23,231 bases of DNA. Origin: a virus. Below, piece after piece: positions 10,101 through 15,692 of the stretch; the stretch's first letter is position 1, and the number at the start of each line of letters is the position of its first letter. Where the stretch lies: IMG/VR virus record IMGVR_UViG_3300010155_000101, positions 1-23,231 of that record. One strand, written 5' to 3'. The position numbers and the translations under genes were made by a program. Under the pieces are notes generated by a model. The model had not been told where the DNA came from. It saw only the letters and a list, made by a program, of their open reading frames with translations, and made no database searches.

Positions 10101-11598
10101 AAACCCATTTAACATAGTAAAGGATATGAATCAGGCTACAGAGATGGGGACAAGAATAGGCGCGTTCCAGAAGGCTTATCGCAAGACAGGTGGGGATGTG
10201 TGGCAGGCCATGGAAGAGGCCAGACATGTATCTGCCGACTATGGTGTCAAGGGGGCAATGATGCAGCCAGTAGGTGCGCTATATCCATTCCTTAATGCAA
10301 GGATGGCCCATTTTCGTAACTTTGGAGAGGCCGTGAAGAACAGGCCTGGAAAAGTGCTGTTAAGGGGTCTTATGTTTAGTACAGCTCCTGCTGTAGCGAA
10401 CTGGTTTTGGAATAATAGGAATGAAGAAAGTAGACAGCTCTACCAGGAACTGCCAACATGGAGAAGAAATTCGTTTTATAATATGCAATTAGGAGATTCT
10501 AAATATCATTTTATGGTTCCAAAAGGCCCATTCGGGTATGCATTTGGTACAGGAGTTGAAACATTTCTGGATTGGATGTATGATAGCGAACCTGCTTCCC
10601 TTCTTGAATTTGCCCATGGGATGGTAAAAGAAACTTCCCCCATTGGAGGTGGTGGCGGTATGACTGAACTATTACCACAATTCGGAAGACCTATACACGA
10701 ATATTTAGCCAATAAGGATGCTTTTACAGGAAGACCTATTGTTCCTAAAAATCTAGAAGGCGGTTCAAAATTTATGCAGTATGATGAAACAACCAATCAG
10801 CTAATGGTCAAGATCGGTGAGAAATTGGATATATCACCGAAATTATGGCAACATGTGATTGAATCATCTACTGCTGGTACTGGTAAAACCGTCTTGAGCA
10901 TTACAGATGACCTGGCTGAGTTGATGGGCATTGTTGACAAAAGGCCTGAAAAGTGGAAAGATCTACTGGAATACCCAATGTCCAGGGCGTTCATGGCACG
11001 GCCATATATTGGATCCAGGGGTGAAAGTATGCAAAAAGTATGGGAAACCCTTGATGAAATAGAAAAAGTTAATACTGATTATGGCTTATTTATGGAAAGA
11101 GAATTTCAAGAGAGTGATCCTGATAAGAAATTGAAGATTAAGGCAGACTATGCAGAATACGATGAAGAAAATAAAGACACATATAATTGGTTTATACAGC
11201 AACTACCAGAGGCTGGCGGATCTACAAATGGTCAGCAAATGCACAAGTTTATGGAGGTAGTTAAATACTTGAGGATAGCAAATGAGAGATTATTAGAGGG
11301 TAAAATATCAACTACGATTAAAGGTGAAAAAATGCTTCGGGACATGTCTGATTCAGAGGTAAATTCTCTTACAGAAGAATATAAGTTATTAACGCCTACA
11401 CATTTGGTTAATCAAAATCATATGTATATCACGGAACAGGCGCGCATTCTTCTTGAGAAGTTTGAAAATAAGGAGCCTTTTATATTAAGCAAGGAACTGA
11501 ATAATTATCATTTAGGCCAGAGCATTAAACAGGATATGCAGTTGAGCTTGATTAAAAAAGGGTTTAAAAAACAAAGACAAATGGAACTAAATAAGTAA
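4111..11598 (+). CDS. Giant polyvalent virion protein: M15 peptidase, zincin and LPD38-like domains
   Basis: A 2495-residue multidomain protein. (1) Residues ~140-260 are an M15/VanY-type peptidase: SDHEHGLAID at 212-221 gives the SxHxxGxAxD zinc signature (H214, D221), and DEWWHW at 247-252 supplies the catalytic Glu248 and third ligand His251; it should cleave peptidoglycan peptides. (2) Residues ~440-560 contain Gly/Ala-rich hydrophobic stretches. (3) ~700-1040 is Lys/Glu-rich linker. (4) ~1053-1120 resembles a winged helix (LTEAGEKVYKQG). (5) HELGH at 1397-1401 with AEGIAEM around 1482-1488 looks like a second, gluzincin-type metallopeptidase. (6) NPVFGIRNIFRD at 1910-1921 matches the LPD38 region of phage polyvalent proteins. 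Such proteins are packaged and injected with the DNA. The start has only a weak ribosome site and lies 2 bases after the previous stop, so coupling is likely. Domain calls are by eye. Confidence 0.85.
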   Translation: MPRINEIVFDDQTFLKETNLPPSLPEPEQPIGDGESEDIQPGQIYDQIPVDTEGVSDMLPFDPEGLGYDYNTATQVGGMQDSNGHWASRDPNTGMILKGMQHPTIDKTIQDEEFIGNIVSKGEDGRYYSNPPRKEDLDTTIVDTGIKNYLGHNIKVAKDVVEPLARVTEELNIAGISLQLADTYRSQDVQAQMYQASKGTPKEGLVAPPGKSDHEHGLAIDLAQIDTMKNDQVFDTLKKHGFHPIADEWWHWYYGPEDPKAMMPRSERAKTQSDPLVKQQWMRKKMELARGKVDRFPLDAEKLLNAEIEAPGSTEEVFDEITNTYIGIDQPSGQIIDPAQEELELNVKDIIREQNYKNYLISQGKYKEAFAQDTENLALAEKYQDGDWKQGIIGNMFYKFADAVSAGTSKGILTKPAYTQLMENYRRDVGYSEEDLMGKIWRTAYAAGEGTGHAIGYMGPSKLFGYTRWNKWIKSALTFGSVGGVRRAGDPEELEHMSLRKWVIGTGLDATLGAFFPFLGSAGGSVVAEPSTTMALAKFMLQTGAITGGMTVTQLAEMFNAEMEDNPDQPAMESFVKAWDQVTDPETLIKSLSMMAFLHGTSTGQRFMKDGKVNAQQHANLVKQAQLYFKDMPFNLKKRPTTPEQAKEYFEAWDNWALSEGNRAEYFRQTTLKDQRKERSNQISKNEPRLDWKRDLARWQNEQIRVRKKDQRTVIEEEGVEEGVTKENMVRPKEPVEYDLRKENPELMKEVNIKDINDLLKQGYTEMQIGQMTKNEIYQRLSKSKKTKEVVKEKKDIKVEEKVKVEEKEKPTEDISEHTQRGLDQAKIQNLKQLGDNIKAGKYKENTPLYQEIYNKRLAKETTGMSGIQAEEKVKPVKVEPKKEPVKTDKVDTGLADNAITELADGLKSGIDSKINHYTKSLKDNIKTYGEPVREMIRNSDLPEDVKTKLLGKEKPVVKEESTKLTEEQENVVEKAKLVNKAEPGTQIDQMAQDQLKHTDVVSTFKALNIPVENLSGKTKADYFNAIIKHVKDAKETKTKPTEGYAPLAGESVTTKNVFRGKHKTITVNPEDLTINHRDTKASASWLGQMQEKGYVEQVEVKEGFRARYKLTEAGEKVYKQGQANVKAMLEGVPADKYEPKKINKKPTNDKVDDVGTIYTGKIDGQPAWSEGHMILLGKPGKGDLVSTNKPNLQNVVANKKGDVAETDLRLIGATQAEPGLARHVWLSDGKTLHELNADYFDYINSVVENPTYRASTGSKAELKAVHIYENGKWKGMLMPVRYTDIPSNISKLSGMTESGPKSTSGESMRAYGGGSTTGESTSSVKDNFKTADLDNPITKRKIGEELARDLDQEPGKGTRFGLIERWKKRSRVLGIFWPHSTIIRVRNISDVKVLSHELGHKLDDVVFGFSDKMKYDKLDKADIKVTMANGLKDVKKREHRLNQLRSEYGEETVKNLLDRAELRAELKKFLVDRGYPEVNTAEGIAEMISDYVVSPTGLAEKLPKFHKLFEETIGTTPKIKDALLHARKQWEEWHAQDPRVKTESTIAREKNTFMNGILRKTEGAKEKLYYNILDNTALYKKIEKELTKKTGKISGENSPYRRFLSMLGIEGKAEQFLHNAPFMIKGENIKLRKDVKPFLKIIKPYVVNGELKVLEGYITAKRNVSLYEASKKTKDPRYKGSMTTSIDLARKTMEGHRKNRPDLDQAAKEIHKYNDALLDYYVDSGMLSNSDATLFRSYHDFYIPFRRYFAQYEYQNAFQGKFDMGKFMKEHATPKVKAIQKGEKFREIIPPVEQELKQTYDLIRASDMNRTKLTVIDALQAIDKQLVQLIPKSVIKGVPDFDGIVHYSRKTEKPGGAILTVRRNGEIEFYEVPKEYHENLMAVNADVHAAIKVLALPSRILRKGAVDYNPVFGIRNIFRDQGSAIMYSRHGYAPWDFLKGFKSLVTNDVWHQKFLASGASQSFLVGMDKHLQFSKKKGMYTNVGDMTLKGKIKKYANPFNIVKDMNQATEMGTRIGAFQKAYRKTGGDVWQAMEEARHVSADYGVKGAMMQPVGALYPFLNARMAHFRNFGEAVKNRPGKVLLRGLMFSTAPAVANWFWNNRNEESRQLYQELPTWRRNSFYNMQLGDSKYHFMVPKGPFGYAFGTGVETFLDWMYDSEPASLLEFAHGMVKETSPIGGGGGMTELLPQFGRPIHEYLANKDAFTGRPIVPKNLEGGSKFMQYDETTNQLMVKIGEKLDISPKLWQHVIESSTAGTGKTVLSITDDLAELMGIVDKRPEKWKDLLEYPMSRAFMARPYIGSRGESMQKVWETLDEIEKVNTDYGLFMEREFQESDPDKKLKIKADYAEYDEENKDTYNWFIQQLPEAGGSTNGQQMHKFMEVVKYLRIANERLLEGKISTTIKGEKMLRDMSDSEVNSLTEEYKLLTPTHLVNQNHMYITEQARILLEKFENKEPFILSKELNNYHLGQSIKQDMQLSLIKKGFKKQRQMELNK

Positions 11599-11610
11599 AG
11601 GAACTAAAAC

Positions 11611-11802
11611 ATGGCAATGAATCTAGAAGATGTTGAAAAAAGGTTGGAGGAACTAGCTAAGTTTCTTGAACAGTGTAAAAATGAACAACAACAGTTAATA
11701 GGCTACAGGGCCAGGCTGATGGAAGAATCACAAACTGATGACGATGCCCCATCCGATAATCACAAGCCGAAGGAACAAGTTAAGGCAAAGGCAACAGCAT
11801 GA
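11611..11802 (+). CDS. Small coiled-coil protein of the lysis region
   Basis: A 63-residue hydrophilic protein with AAAGGAAC nine bases upstream. Residues 4-40 are one heptad-rich helix (LEDVEKRLEELAKFLEQC), followed by an acidic patch (QTDDDAP) and a basic tail. There is no signal peptide, lipobox or membrane segment, so it is not a recognisable Rz/Rz1 spanin. It is the first of four closely linked genes ending in the lysozyme and its stop overlaps the next start (ATGA). A role in virion assembly or lysis is possible, but no function can be given. Confidence 0.6.
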   Translation: MAMNLEDVEKRLEELAKFLEQCKNEQQQLIGYRARLMEESQTDDDAPSDNHKPKEQVKAKATA

Positions 11803-11996
11803 ATAAACTATTAGCATTTATGCAAAAATTTGCAATGGACTATGTGATTAAGTACTTGAAAAGTCATAAGGCTGATGTTATTAAATCTGCCAATGCCAAG
11901 GTTAATATCCCTATGTTGAACGAATCCCAGGAAGCTGAACTTATGGAAGCTATATATGAAGTAGTGATAGATGTTGTAGAAGGCATTAAAAAATGA
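11799..11996 (+). CDS. Small hypothetical protein of the lysis region
   Basis: A 65-residue protein whose ATG overlaps the preceding stop by 4 bases and whose own stop overlaps the next start in the same way. It has an amphipathic, basic N-terminal half (FAMDYVIKYLKSHKADVIKS) and an acidic C-terminal helix (ESQEAELMEAIYEVVIDVVE). Neither is long or apolar enough for a clear transmembrane helix. Position between a coiled-coil protein and the lysozyme makes a lysis accessory role possible, but no family was recognised. Confidence 0.6.
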   Translation: MNKLLAFMQKFAMDYVIKYLKSHKADVIKSANAKVNIPMLNESQEAELMEAIYEVVIDVVEGIKK

Positions 11997-12223
11997 TAAA
12001 ATTATTGCTAAAGGCAGTGACAAATCCTCACGGAGCAATTGCCAAGGCAATAATTGGACTTATTACATCACAATTTAAGCATGTAACTAAATATGTCGAA
12101 GAAGATAATGAGTTGGATATCGCACACCGCAAACTTGAACAAGATCATGAGGCTCTTAAAGATATGGTTATTGGGTTGGCGAAAGACTTCCACTCCCACG
12201 AAAATAACCACGCCCTTCACTGA
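11993..12223 (+). CDS. Small protein before lysozyme; doubtful holin candidate
   Basis: A 76-residue protein translated by ATGA coupling from the previous gene. Residues 14-26 (GAIAKAIIGLITS) form a short apolar stretch flanked by basic residues. The C-terminal half is a charged coiled coil (LDIAHRKLEQDHEALKDM) ending in a His-rich tail. Its position directly before the lysozyme (one base between stop and start) is where a holin often lies, but a 12-13 residue apolar stretch is too short for a normal membrane helix. I therefore leave it as hypothetical and note that no better holin is seen in the cassette. Confidence 0.6.
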   Translation: MIKLLLKAVTNPHGAIAKAIIGLITSQFKHVTKYVEEDNELDIAHRKLEQDHEALKDMVIGLAKDFHSHENNHALH

Positions 12224-12224
12224 T

Positions 12225-12641
12225 ATGGTTTCTCCTTCATTACTAGATTCTATAAAGCGGGAAGAAGGCTTTGTTGGTACTGTATATCAGGATCATCTTG
12301 GTAAAGATACCATAGGTTATGGGTTCCTGGTGCGGGATCTGTGGATGGAAGAAGATATAGCCTCATTATTATTACAAAGATATTTAGAAAAGCTCGCCCT
12401 GAAAGTTAATCGAAGACACCCCTGGGTAGTAGAGGCCCCAGCAGTGCTGCGGGATGTAGTGTATGAAATGTGCTATCAATTAGGGGTGGATGGCTTTAGT
12501 CGGTTTAAGAAAACTGTAAAACTAATGATAGATGGCCAATATGAAGATGCATCCGTAGAGATGCTTGATTCACTTTGGGGGAAAAAACAAACCCCCGAAA
12601 GAGCAAAGCGACTTAGCGACAGAGTTCGTAGTTTAGCGTAA
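12225..12641 (+). CDS. Endolysin, GH24 (T4-type) lysozyme
   Basis: A 138-residue muramidase that hydrolyses the MurNAc-GlcNAc bond of peptidoglycan. The GH24 catalytic spacing Glu-x8-Asp-x5-Thr is exact: Glu14 (REEGF), Asp23 (YQDHLG) and Thr29 (DTIGYG). The C-terminal region has the usual Gln-x-x-G helix (CYQLGVDGF) and a 'PERAKRLSDRVRSL' ending similar to phage lysozymes. The ATG at 12225 is one base after the preceding stop; there is no clear ribosome site, so translational coupling is assumed. The frame extends upstream to an ATG at 12093, but that part overlaps the previous gene and looks unnatural. No signal peptide or signal-anchor is present, so export needs a holin that I cannot identify here. 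Confidence 0.88.
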   Translation: MVSPSLLDSIKREEGFVGTVYQDHLGKDTIGYGFLVRDLWMEEDIASLLLQRYLEKLALKVNRRHPWVVEAPAVLRDVVYEMCYQLGVDGFSRFKKTVKLMIDGQYEDASVEMLDSLWGKKQTPERAKRLSDRVRSLA

Positions 12642-12649
12642 ATAATATT

Positions 12650-12684
12650 TTGTATTTGTCAGGTATGTGTTATACTTTTATAGC
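12650..12684 (+). promoter_or_regulatory. Sigma70-type promoter(s) for the recombination/replication genes
   Basis: Two overlapping candidates lie in the 48-base gap after the lysozyme. One is TTGTCA (12656-12661), 17 bases, TATAGC (12679-12684). The other is TTGTAT (12650-12655), 15 bases, then an extended -10, TGT-TATACT (12668-12676). The first would start RNA near 12691, just after an upstream ATG at 12690, which supports the use of the later ATG at 12720 for the next gene. This fits the change from lysis genes to recombination genes. Confidence 0.5.
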
Positions 12685-12719
12685 ACGAAATGACACAAGA
12701 TATCACAGGAAATCATGAA

Positions 12720-12902
12720 ATGCACACACTTCTTACTCCTAAAGAGGTGTCTTCTATTTTAAAAATATCCTACCGAAAAGTATTAGATCTTATCAATAAT
12801 GATGAACTTATTGCTTCTGTCATTGCGGGAAAATTTCGTGTTAAACAAAGTGATTTGGAAGGCTATATAGATGATAACGAAAGAACAATTAAAGGCTCGT
12901 AA
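12720..12902 (+). CDS. HTH_17/excisionase-family DNA-binding protein
   Basis: A 60-residue protein made of one MerR/excisionase-type helix-turn-helix: LLTPKEVSSILKISYRKVLD, then a short wing (IAGKFRVKQSDLEGYID). These small proteins bind and bend DNA as excisionases or local regulators. I chose the ATG at 12720 because AGGA lies 9 bases before it and the promoter above it would start RNA close to 12691. The in-frame ATG at 12690 (70 residues) has no ribosome site. The gene overlaps the YqaJ nuclease by 32 bases, so the two are co-expressed. Without an integrase in view, a regulatory role is at least as likely as true excision. Confidence 0.75.
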   Translation: MHTLLTPKEVSSILKISYRKVLDLINNDELIASVIAGKFRVKQSDLEGYIDDNERTIKGS

Positions 12903-13821
12903 AGAGTATATAGGCGGAAGCGATGCGCATCACATATTAGGCATAAAGCCGTATGGGTGCATGCGGTATCTATGGTATGACAAGACCGATCAGATCCCTG
13001 ACTATGATGTGTTTAATGATGATCTGTTGAAAAGGGGAAATAAATTAGAAAAATTAATTCTAGAGGAGTATAAGGAACGTACAGGATATAATGTCCGCCA
13101 GGTATATCGTTCAATAAAATCAAAGGAGTTTTCTTGGGCGATGGTCCACTTGGATGGGGAGATCGTAGGTCATAAGAATGGCCCAGGTGTACTTGAATGT
13201 AAGTCCGTAGGAAGGCATATATATTGGAGAGTGCTGGAGGAAGGTATTCCAAGTTATTGGATAGCACAGATCCAATATGCTATGTTCGTTACAGGAAGGG
13301 AATGGGCAAGTGTTGCCTTCCTATGGGCCGACGAATGGAAGTTTAAAACATTCGACATAGGTCGTGATCAGGGGTTTGTGGATATGCTTATAGAGGCGGG
13401 AGAAAATTTCTGGCGGAAGGTGGAGAATGGCCCTGCCCCAGATCGTCTGGATCCAAAGGATAAGCGATGCTCTAAATGTGCTTTTAGAACTACATGCCAA
13501 GGAGAGCATCTGTTGACAAGCCACAAAGATATAGGGGAAGAAATACCTTTTGATGCATCCTTGGATATGGATATAATGGAATTAAAAGAATTGGAAGGCA
13601 TATTAAGTGATGCCAAAGAATCAGTTGATGCTAAAAAAGAAAAGATAAAAGAATTAGTAGGCGCAAGGCCGATTGTAGATTGCACAGGCTATAGAATACA
13701 TTATAAGGTCGTGGAATCAAATCGTCTTAATAGCACTAAGTTAAAAAAGGACCGCCCTGACATATATAAAGAGTATGTCACCAAGAGCGTGTCCAGGCCG
13801 TTTAAAACAATAGCGAAATAG
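12871..13821 (+). CDS. YqaJ-family viral recombinase / exonuclease with Fe-S-type cysteines
   Basis: A 316-residue PD-(D/E)xK nuclease of the lambda-exonuclease/YqaJ group, which resects double-stranded DNA ends to give a 3' strand for the annealase next door. Landmarks are IGGSDAHHILG (14-24), RGNKLE (55-60), HLDGEI with Asp95, LECKS with Glu109 and Lys111, and IAQIQYAM (131-138), the usual YqaJ pattern. In addition Cys30 (YGCMRYLW) and C200-x2-C203-x5-C209 give the four-cysteine layout seen in Cas4/AddB-type nucleases that hold a [4Fe-4S] cluster. Residues ~230-316 are a helical C-terminal extension. GGAAGG lies 8 bases before the ATG, inside the HTH gene. Bet follows after 8 bases. Confidence 0.9.
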   Translation: MITKEQLKARKEYIGGSDAHHILGIKPYGCMRYLWYDKTDQIPDYDVFNDDLLKRGNKLEKLILEEYKERTGYNVRQVYRSIKSKEFSWAMVHLDGEIVGHKNGPGVLECKSVGRHIYWRVLEEGIPSYWIAQIQYAMFVTGREWASVAFLWADEWKFKTFDIGRDQGFVDMLIEAGENFWRKVENGPAPDRLDPKDKRCSKCAFRTTCQGEHLLTSHKDIGEEIPFDASLDMDIMELKELEGILSDAKESVDAKKEKIKELVGARPIVDCTGYRIHYKVVESNRLNSTKLKKDRPDIYKEYVTKSVSRPFKTIAK

Positions 13822-13829
13822 GAGTTAAA

Positions 13830-14756
13830 ATGGAAAAAACAACAGGGGGCCAGGAGTCCATTAGTATTACGGATTACCAAGGACCATCAAAACCCACAAG
13901 GGTTATAGATAATATCAATGAGGTTAAGGCATATACAAAGGACCAAATTGATTTAATTAAGAAGACAGTTGCCGTTGGGGCCACTGATGATGAACTGAAA
14001 ATGTTTATAGCAGTATGTCAGAAGGCGGGTCTGGATCCGTTTGCAAGGCAAGTTCACTTTATTAAAAGGGGTGGGAAGGCAACCATCCAAACAGGCATCG
14101 ATGGGTTTCGTGCTATAGCTGAAAGAACAGGTCAGTATGCAGGCAATGATGAATACCTCTATAATGGCAACCTTACTGAGTATGAATGCCTTAAAGATGG
14201 TCTTAAAACCCCTACTACTGCAAAGGCTGTGGTCCGCAAGATTGTGCAGGGTTCTGCATGTGAGTTCTCTGCCGTGGCATCATGGATAGAATATTGTCCA
14301 CAGGGCGGTGAGGCCTTTATGTGGAAAAAGATGCCCTATCTCATGCTTGGCAAGTGTGCAGAGGCTCTGGCACTTCGTAAGGCCTTTCCTAATGATATGT
14401 CAGGGTTGTATACCAACGATGAAATGGATCAGGCAGATCGTCCAGATGTAAAGAAGCTCTCGGAAAAAAAGAGTGCCACCATCATAGAGGAAGTGAAGAA
14501 AAGCAAGGTAAAGGAAAAACCAAAGAAGGTGCCTGAGAAGGATGAAACTACAGGGTTGCTGAAAACTATTGATAAATTATTAAAGAATGTTGACCTGGAT
14601 CAGGATAAAAAGGAAAAGACAGGGGAATGGCTTGAAAAATGTACCCCTACTTCCGATGTATTATCAAAAACAATTACGAAAATGGAGAAGAATATTGAAG
14701 AAAACCACACCAAAAGAACCGAAAAGGAAGGAGAGGATGACGATTTACCGTTTTAA
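13830..14756 (+). CDS. bet: Phage recombination protein Bet (RecT-family single-strand annealing protein)
   Basis: A 308-residue annealase with an AGGAG site 6 bases before its ATG. The Bet/RecT core spans ~35-205: DQIDLIKKTVAVGATDDELK, FIAVCQKAGLDPFARQVHFI, ATIQTGIDGFRAIAERTGQY, and later MLGKCAEALALRKAFPNDMSG and GLYTNDEMDQ. It anneals complementary single strands generated by the adjacent YqaJ exonuclease. Residues ~210-295 are a Lys/Glu-rich linker, and the protein ends in GEDDDLPF, which closely resembles the C-terminal tip of bacterial SSB (DDDIPF). The gene pair exonuclease-Bet is the classic SynExo module. The last 20 bases overlap a possible 30-codon ORF that leads into the replication gene. 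Confidence 0.92.
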   Translation: MEKTTGGQESISITDYQGPSKPTRVIDNINEVKAYTKDQIDLIKKTVAVGATDDELKMFIAVCQKAGLDPFARQVHFIKRGGKATIQTGIDGFRAIAERTGQYAGNDEYLYNGNLTEYECLKDGLKTPTTAKAVVRKIVQGSACEFSAVASWIEYCPQGGEAFMWKKMPYLMLGKCAEALALRKAFPNDMSGLYTNDEMDQADRPDVKKLSEKKSATIIEEVKKSKVKEKPKKVPEKDETTGLLKTIDKLLKNVDLDQDKKEKTGEWLEKCTPTSDVLSKTITKMEKNIEENHTKRTEKEGEDDDLPF

Positions 14757-14829
14757 TATACCATGGCTTGGTGCAAAGTGGAGATTATATGCCTCACTCT
14801 CTGTTCCTTATTATGTATGGTTTGAATGA
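14737..14829 (+). CDS. Possible 30-codon leader/coupling ORF
   Basis: A short ORF starts inside the end of bet, with a strong GGAAGGAG site 3-5 bases before the ATG, and ends at a TGA that overlaps the ATG of the replication gene (ATGA at 14826-14829). The product is aromatic and basic (begins MTIYRFNIPWLGAKWRLY; ends YYVWFE). The replication gene has no convincing ribosome site of its own, so this ORF could carry ribosomes across the 69-base gap after bet. The same frame is open further upstream, but only this ATG has a ribosome site. It may be a real microprotein or just a coupling device. Confidence 0.4.
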   Translation: MTIYRFNIPWLGAKWRLYASLSVPYYVWFE

Positions 14830-15692
14830 GATATAACGAAGTATCCATAAAGTTGTGGCTGTCTTCTGATTTCAGACAACTTACCACAAAAGGTCAGATG
14901 TTCTGGTTATATCTGATTACAGGCCCAAGGCGTAAGCAGGCCCCTGGGATCTATCGTGCAGGGTATGGTGCATGTTCAGATGATCTTGGTTGGCAAATGA
15001 AAGATATTAAGGCATCATTCAAAGAACTTATTGATGCTGAGATGATGCAATGGGATCCCGATAACAATGTTATATACCTACCTAATTGGCCTAAATACAA
15101 CAGACCCCCCGCAAATCCTAATGTTTTAAAGGCATGGCTGAACATTCTTGATGGAATACCAGATTGTGACTTAAAAACTAAATATATCGAGATATTGCGT
15201 GATGTTATAGAAACGGCCGAGAATCATTCTGCATCGCTAGATGTATACTCACTATGGGTAGAAACACTAAAGCCTGTTAAACGGCCTGTTAAACGGCCAA
15301 AAAAGGCTCCTGTTAAGGTATCTGATGAATTAATGAACGTATCTAAGTCTTATCATGACAAAGTTAAGCATGAATTTCCAAATTTGAGCATATTTAAAAA
15401 TGGTGGCATGTCCACTATAGTAAAAATGGGAGCGGTAGAACTTGAGAAACTTATCAATAAGGATAATCATGCGCTTGAAGAAGTAACTGCTGTATTGGAT
15501 TGGGTAATATCATCGTATGATGAAAGACAAGAATTTAATTGGCTGCCGAATTGCCAATCCCTGCGGTCCATCCGCAAGAAGTCCAAGAATGGTAATCCAA
15601 AGTATGATAATATAAGTAATGATTATATGGTGAATAAGTCCAAAGTAAAAGCAAAGGAAATAGATTATAGCAATGACGAACAACCCTTCTGA
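14826..15692 (+). CDS. Phage replication initiator (winged-helix N-terminus, DnaD/O-like)
   Basis: A 288-residue protein. Residues 1-85 match the N-terminal winged helix of phage replisome organisers: KLWLSSDFRQLTTKGQMFWL, GIYRAGYGACSDDLGW, FKELIDAEMMQWDPDNNVIY, then LPNWPKYNRPPANPNVLKAW. A Pro/Lys/Arg linker (PVKRPVKRPKKAPVK, 150-164) separates it from a C-terminal helical part (~170-260) that is likely to contact the helicase machinery. It is followed immediately by a helicase-loader-like gene (20-base overlap), as in many phages. The DNA of the linker carries iteron-like repeats that could be the origin. The C terminus reads NDEQPF, another SSB-tip-like ending. The family role is inferred from architecture and context; the start is set by the ATGA overlap at 14826. 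Confidence 0.75.
   Translation: MRYNEVSIKLWLSSDFRQLTTKGQMFWLYLITGPRRKQAPGIYRAGYGACSDDLGWQMKDIKASFKELIDAEMMQWDPDNNVIYLPNWPKYNRPPANPNVLKAWLNILDGIPDCDLKTKYIEILRDVIETAENHSASLDVYSLWVETLKPVKRPVKRPKKAPVKVSDELMNVSKSYHDKVKHEFPNLSIFKNGGMSTIVKMGAVELEKLINKDNHALEEVTAVLDWVISSYDERQEFNWLPNCQSLRSIRKKSKNGNPKYDNISNDYMVNKSKVKAKEIDYSNDEQPF
15273..15296 (+). repeat. Iteron-like tandem 12-mers inside the initiator gene
   Basis: CCTGTTAAACGG occurs twice in tandem (15273-15284, 15285-15296), followed by CC and a diverged copy CCTGTTAAGG at 15308-15317. Each junction creates GGCC-TGTTAAAC-GGCC, an imperfect palindrome around TTAA. Lambda's origin lies at the equivalent place, between the two domains of gene O. The simpler explanation is a duplicated Pro-Val-Lys-Arg linker. 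Confidence 0.45.

Noticed and set aside
12093-12224. N-terminal extension of the lysozyme as a signal-anchor (SAR) domain
   Set aside because: The extension overlaps the preceding gene in another frame, its apolar stretch is only about 12 residues, and no ribosome site precedes its ATGs.
14587-14736. 80-codon version of the bridge ORF
   Set aside because: Most of it lies in another frame inside bet; only the ATG at 14737 has a ribosome site.
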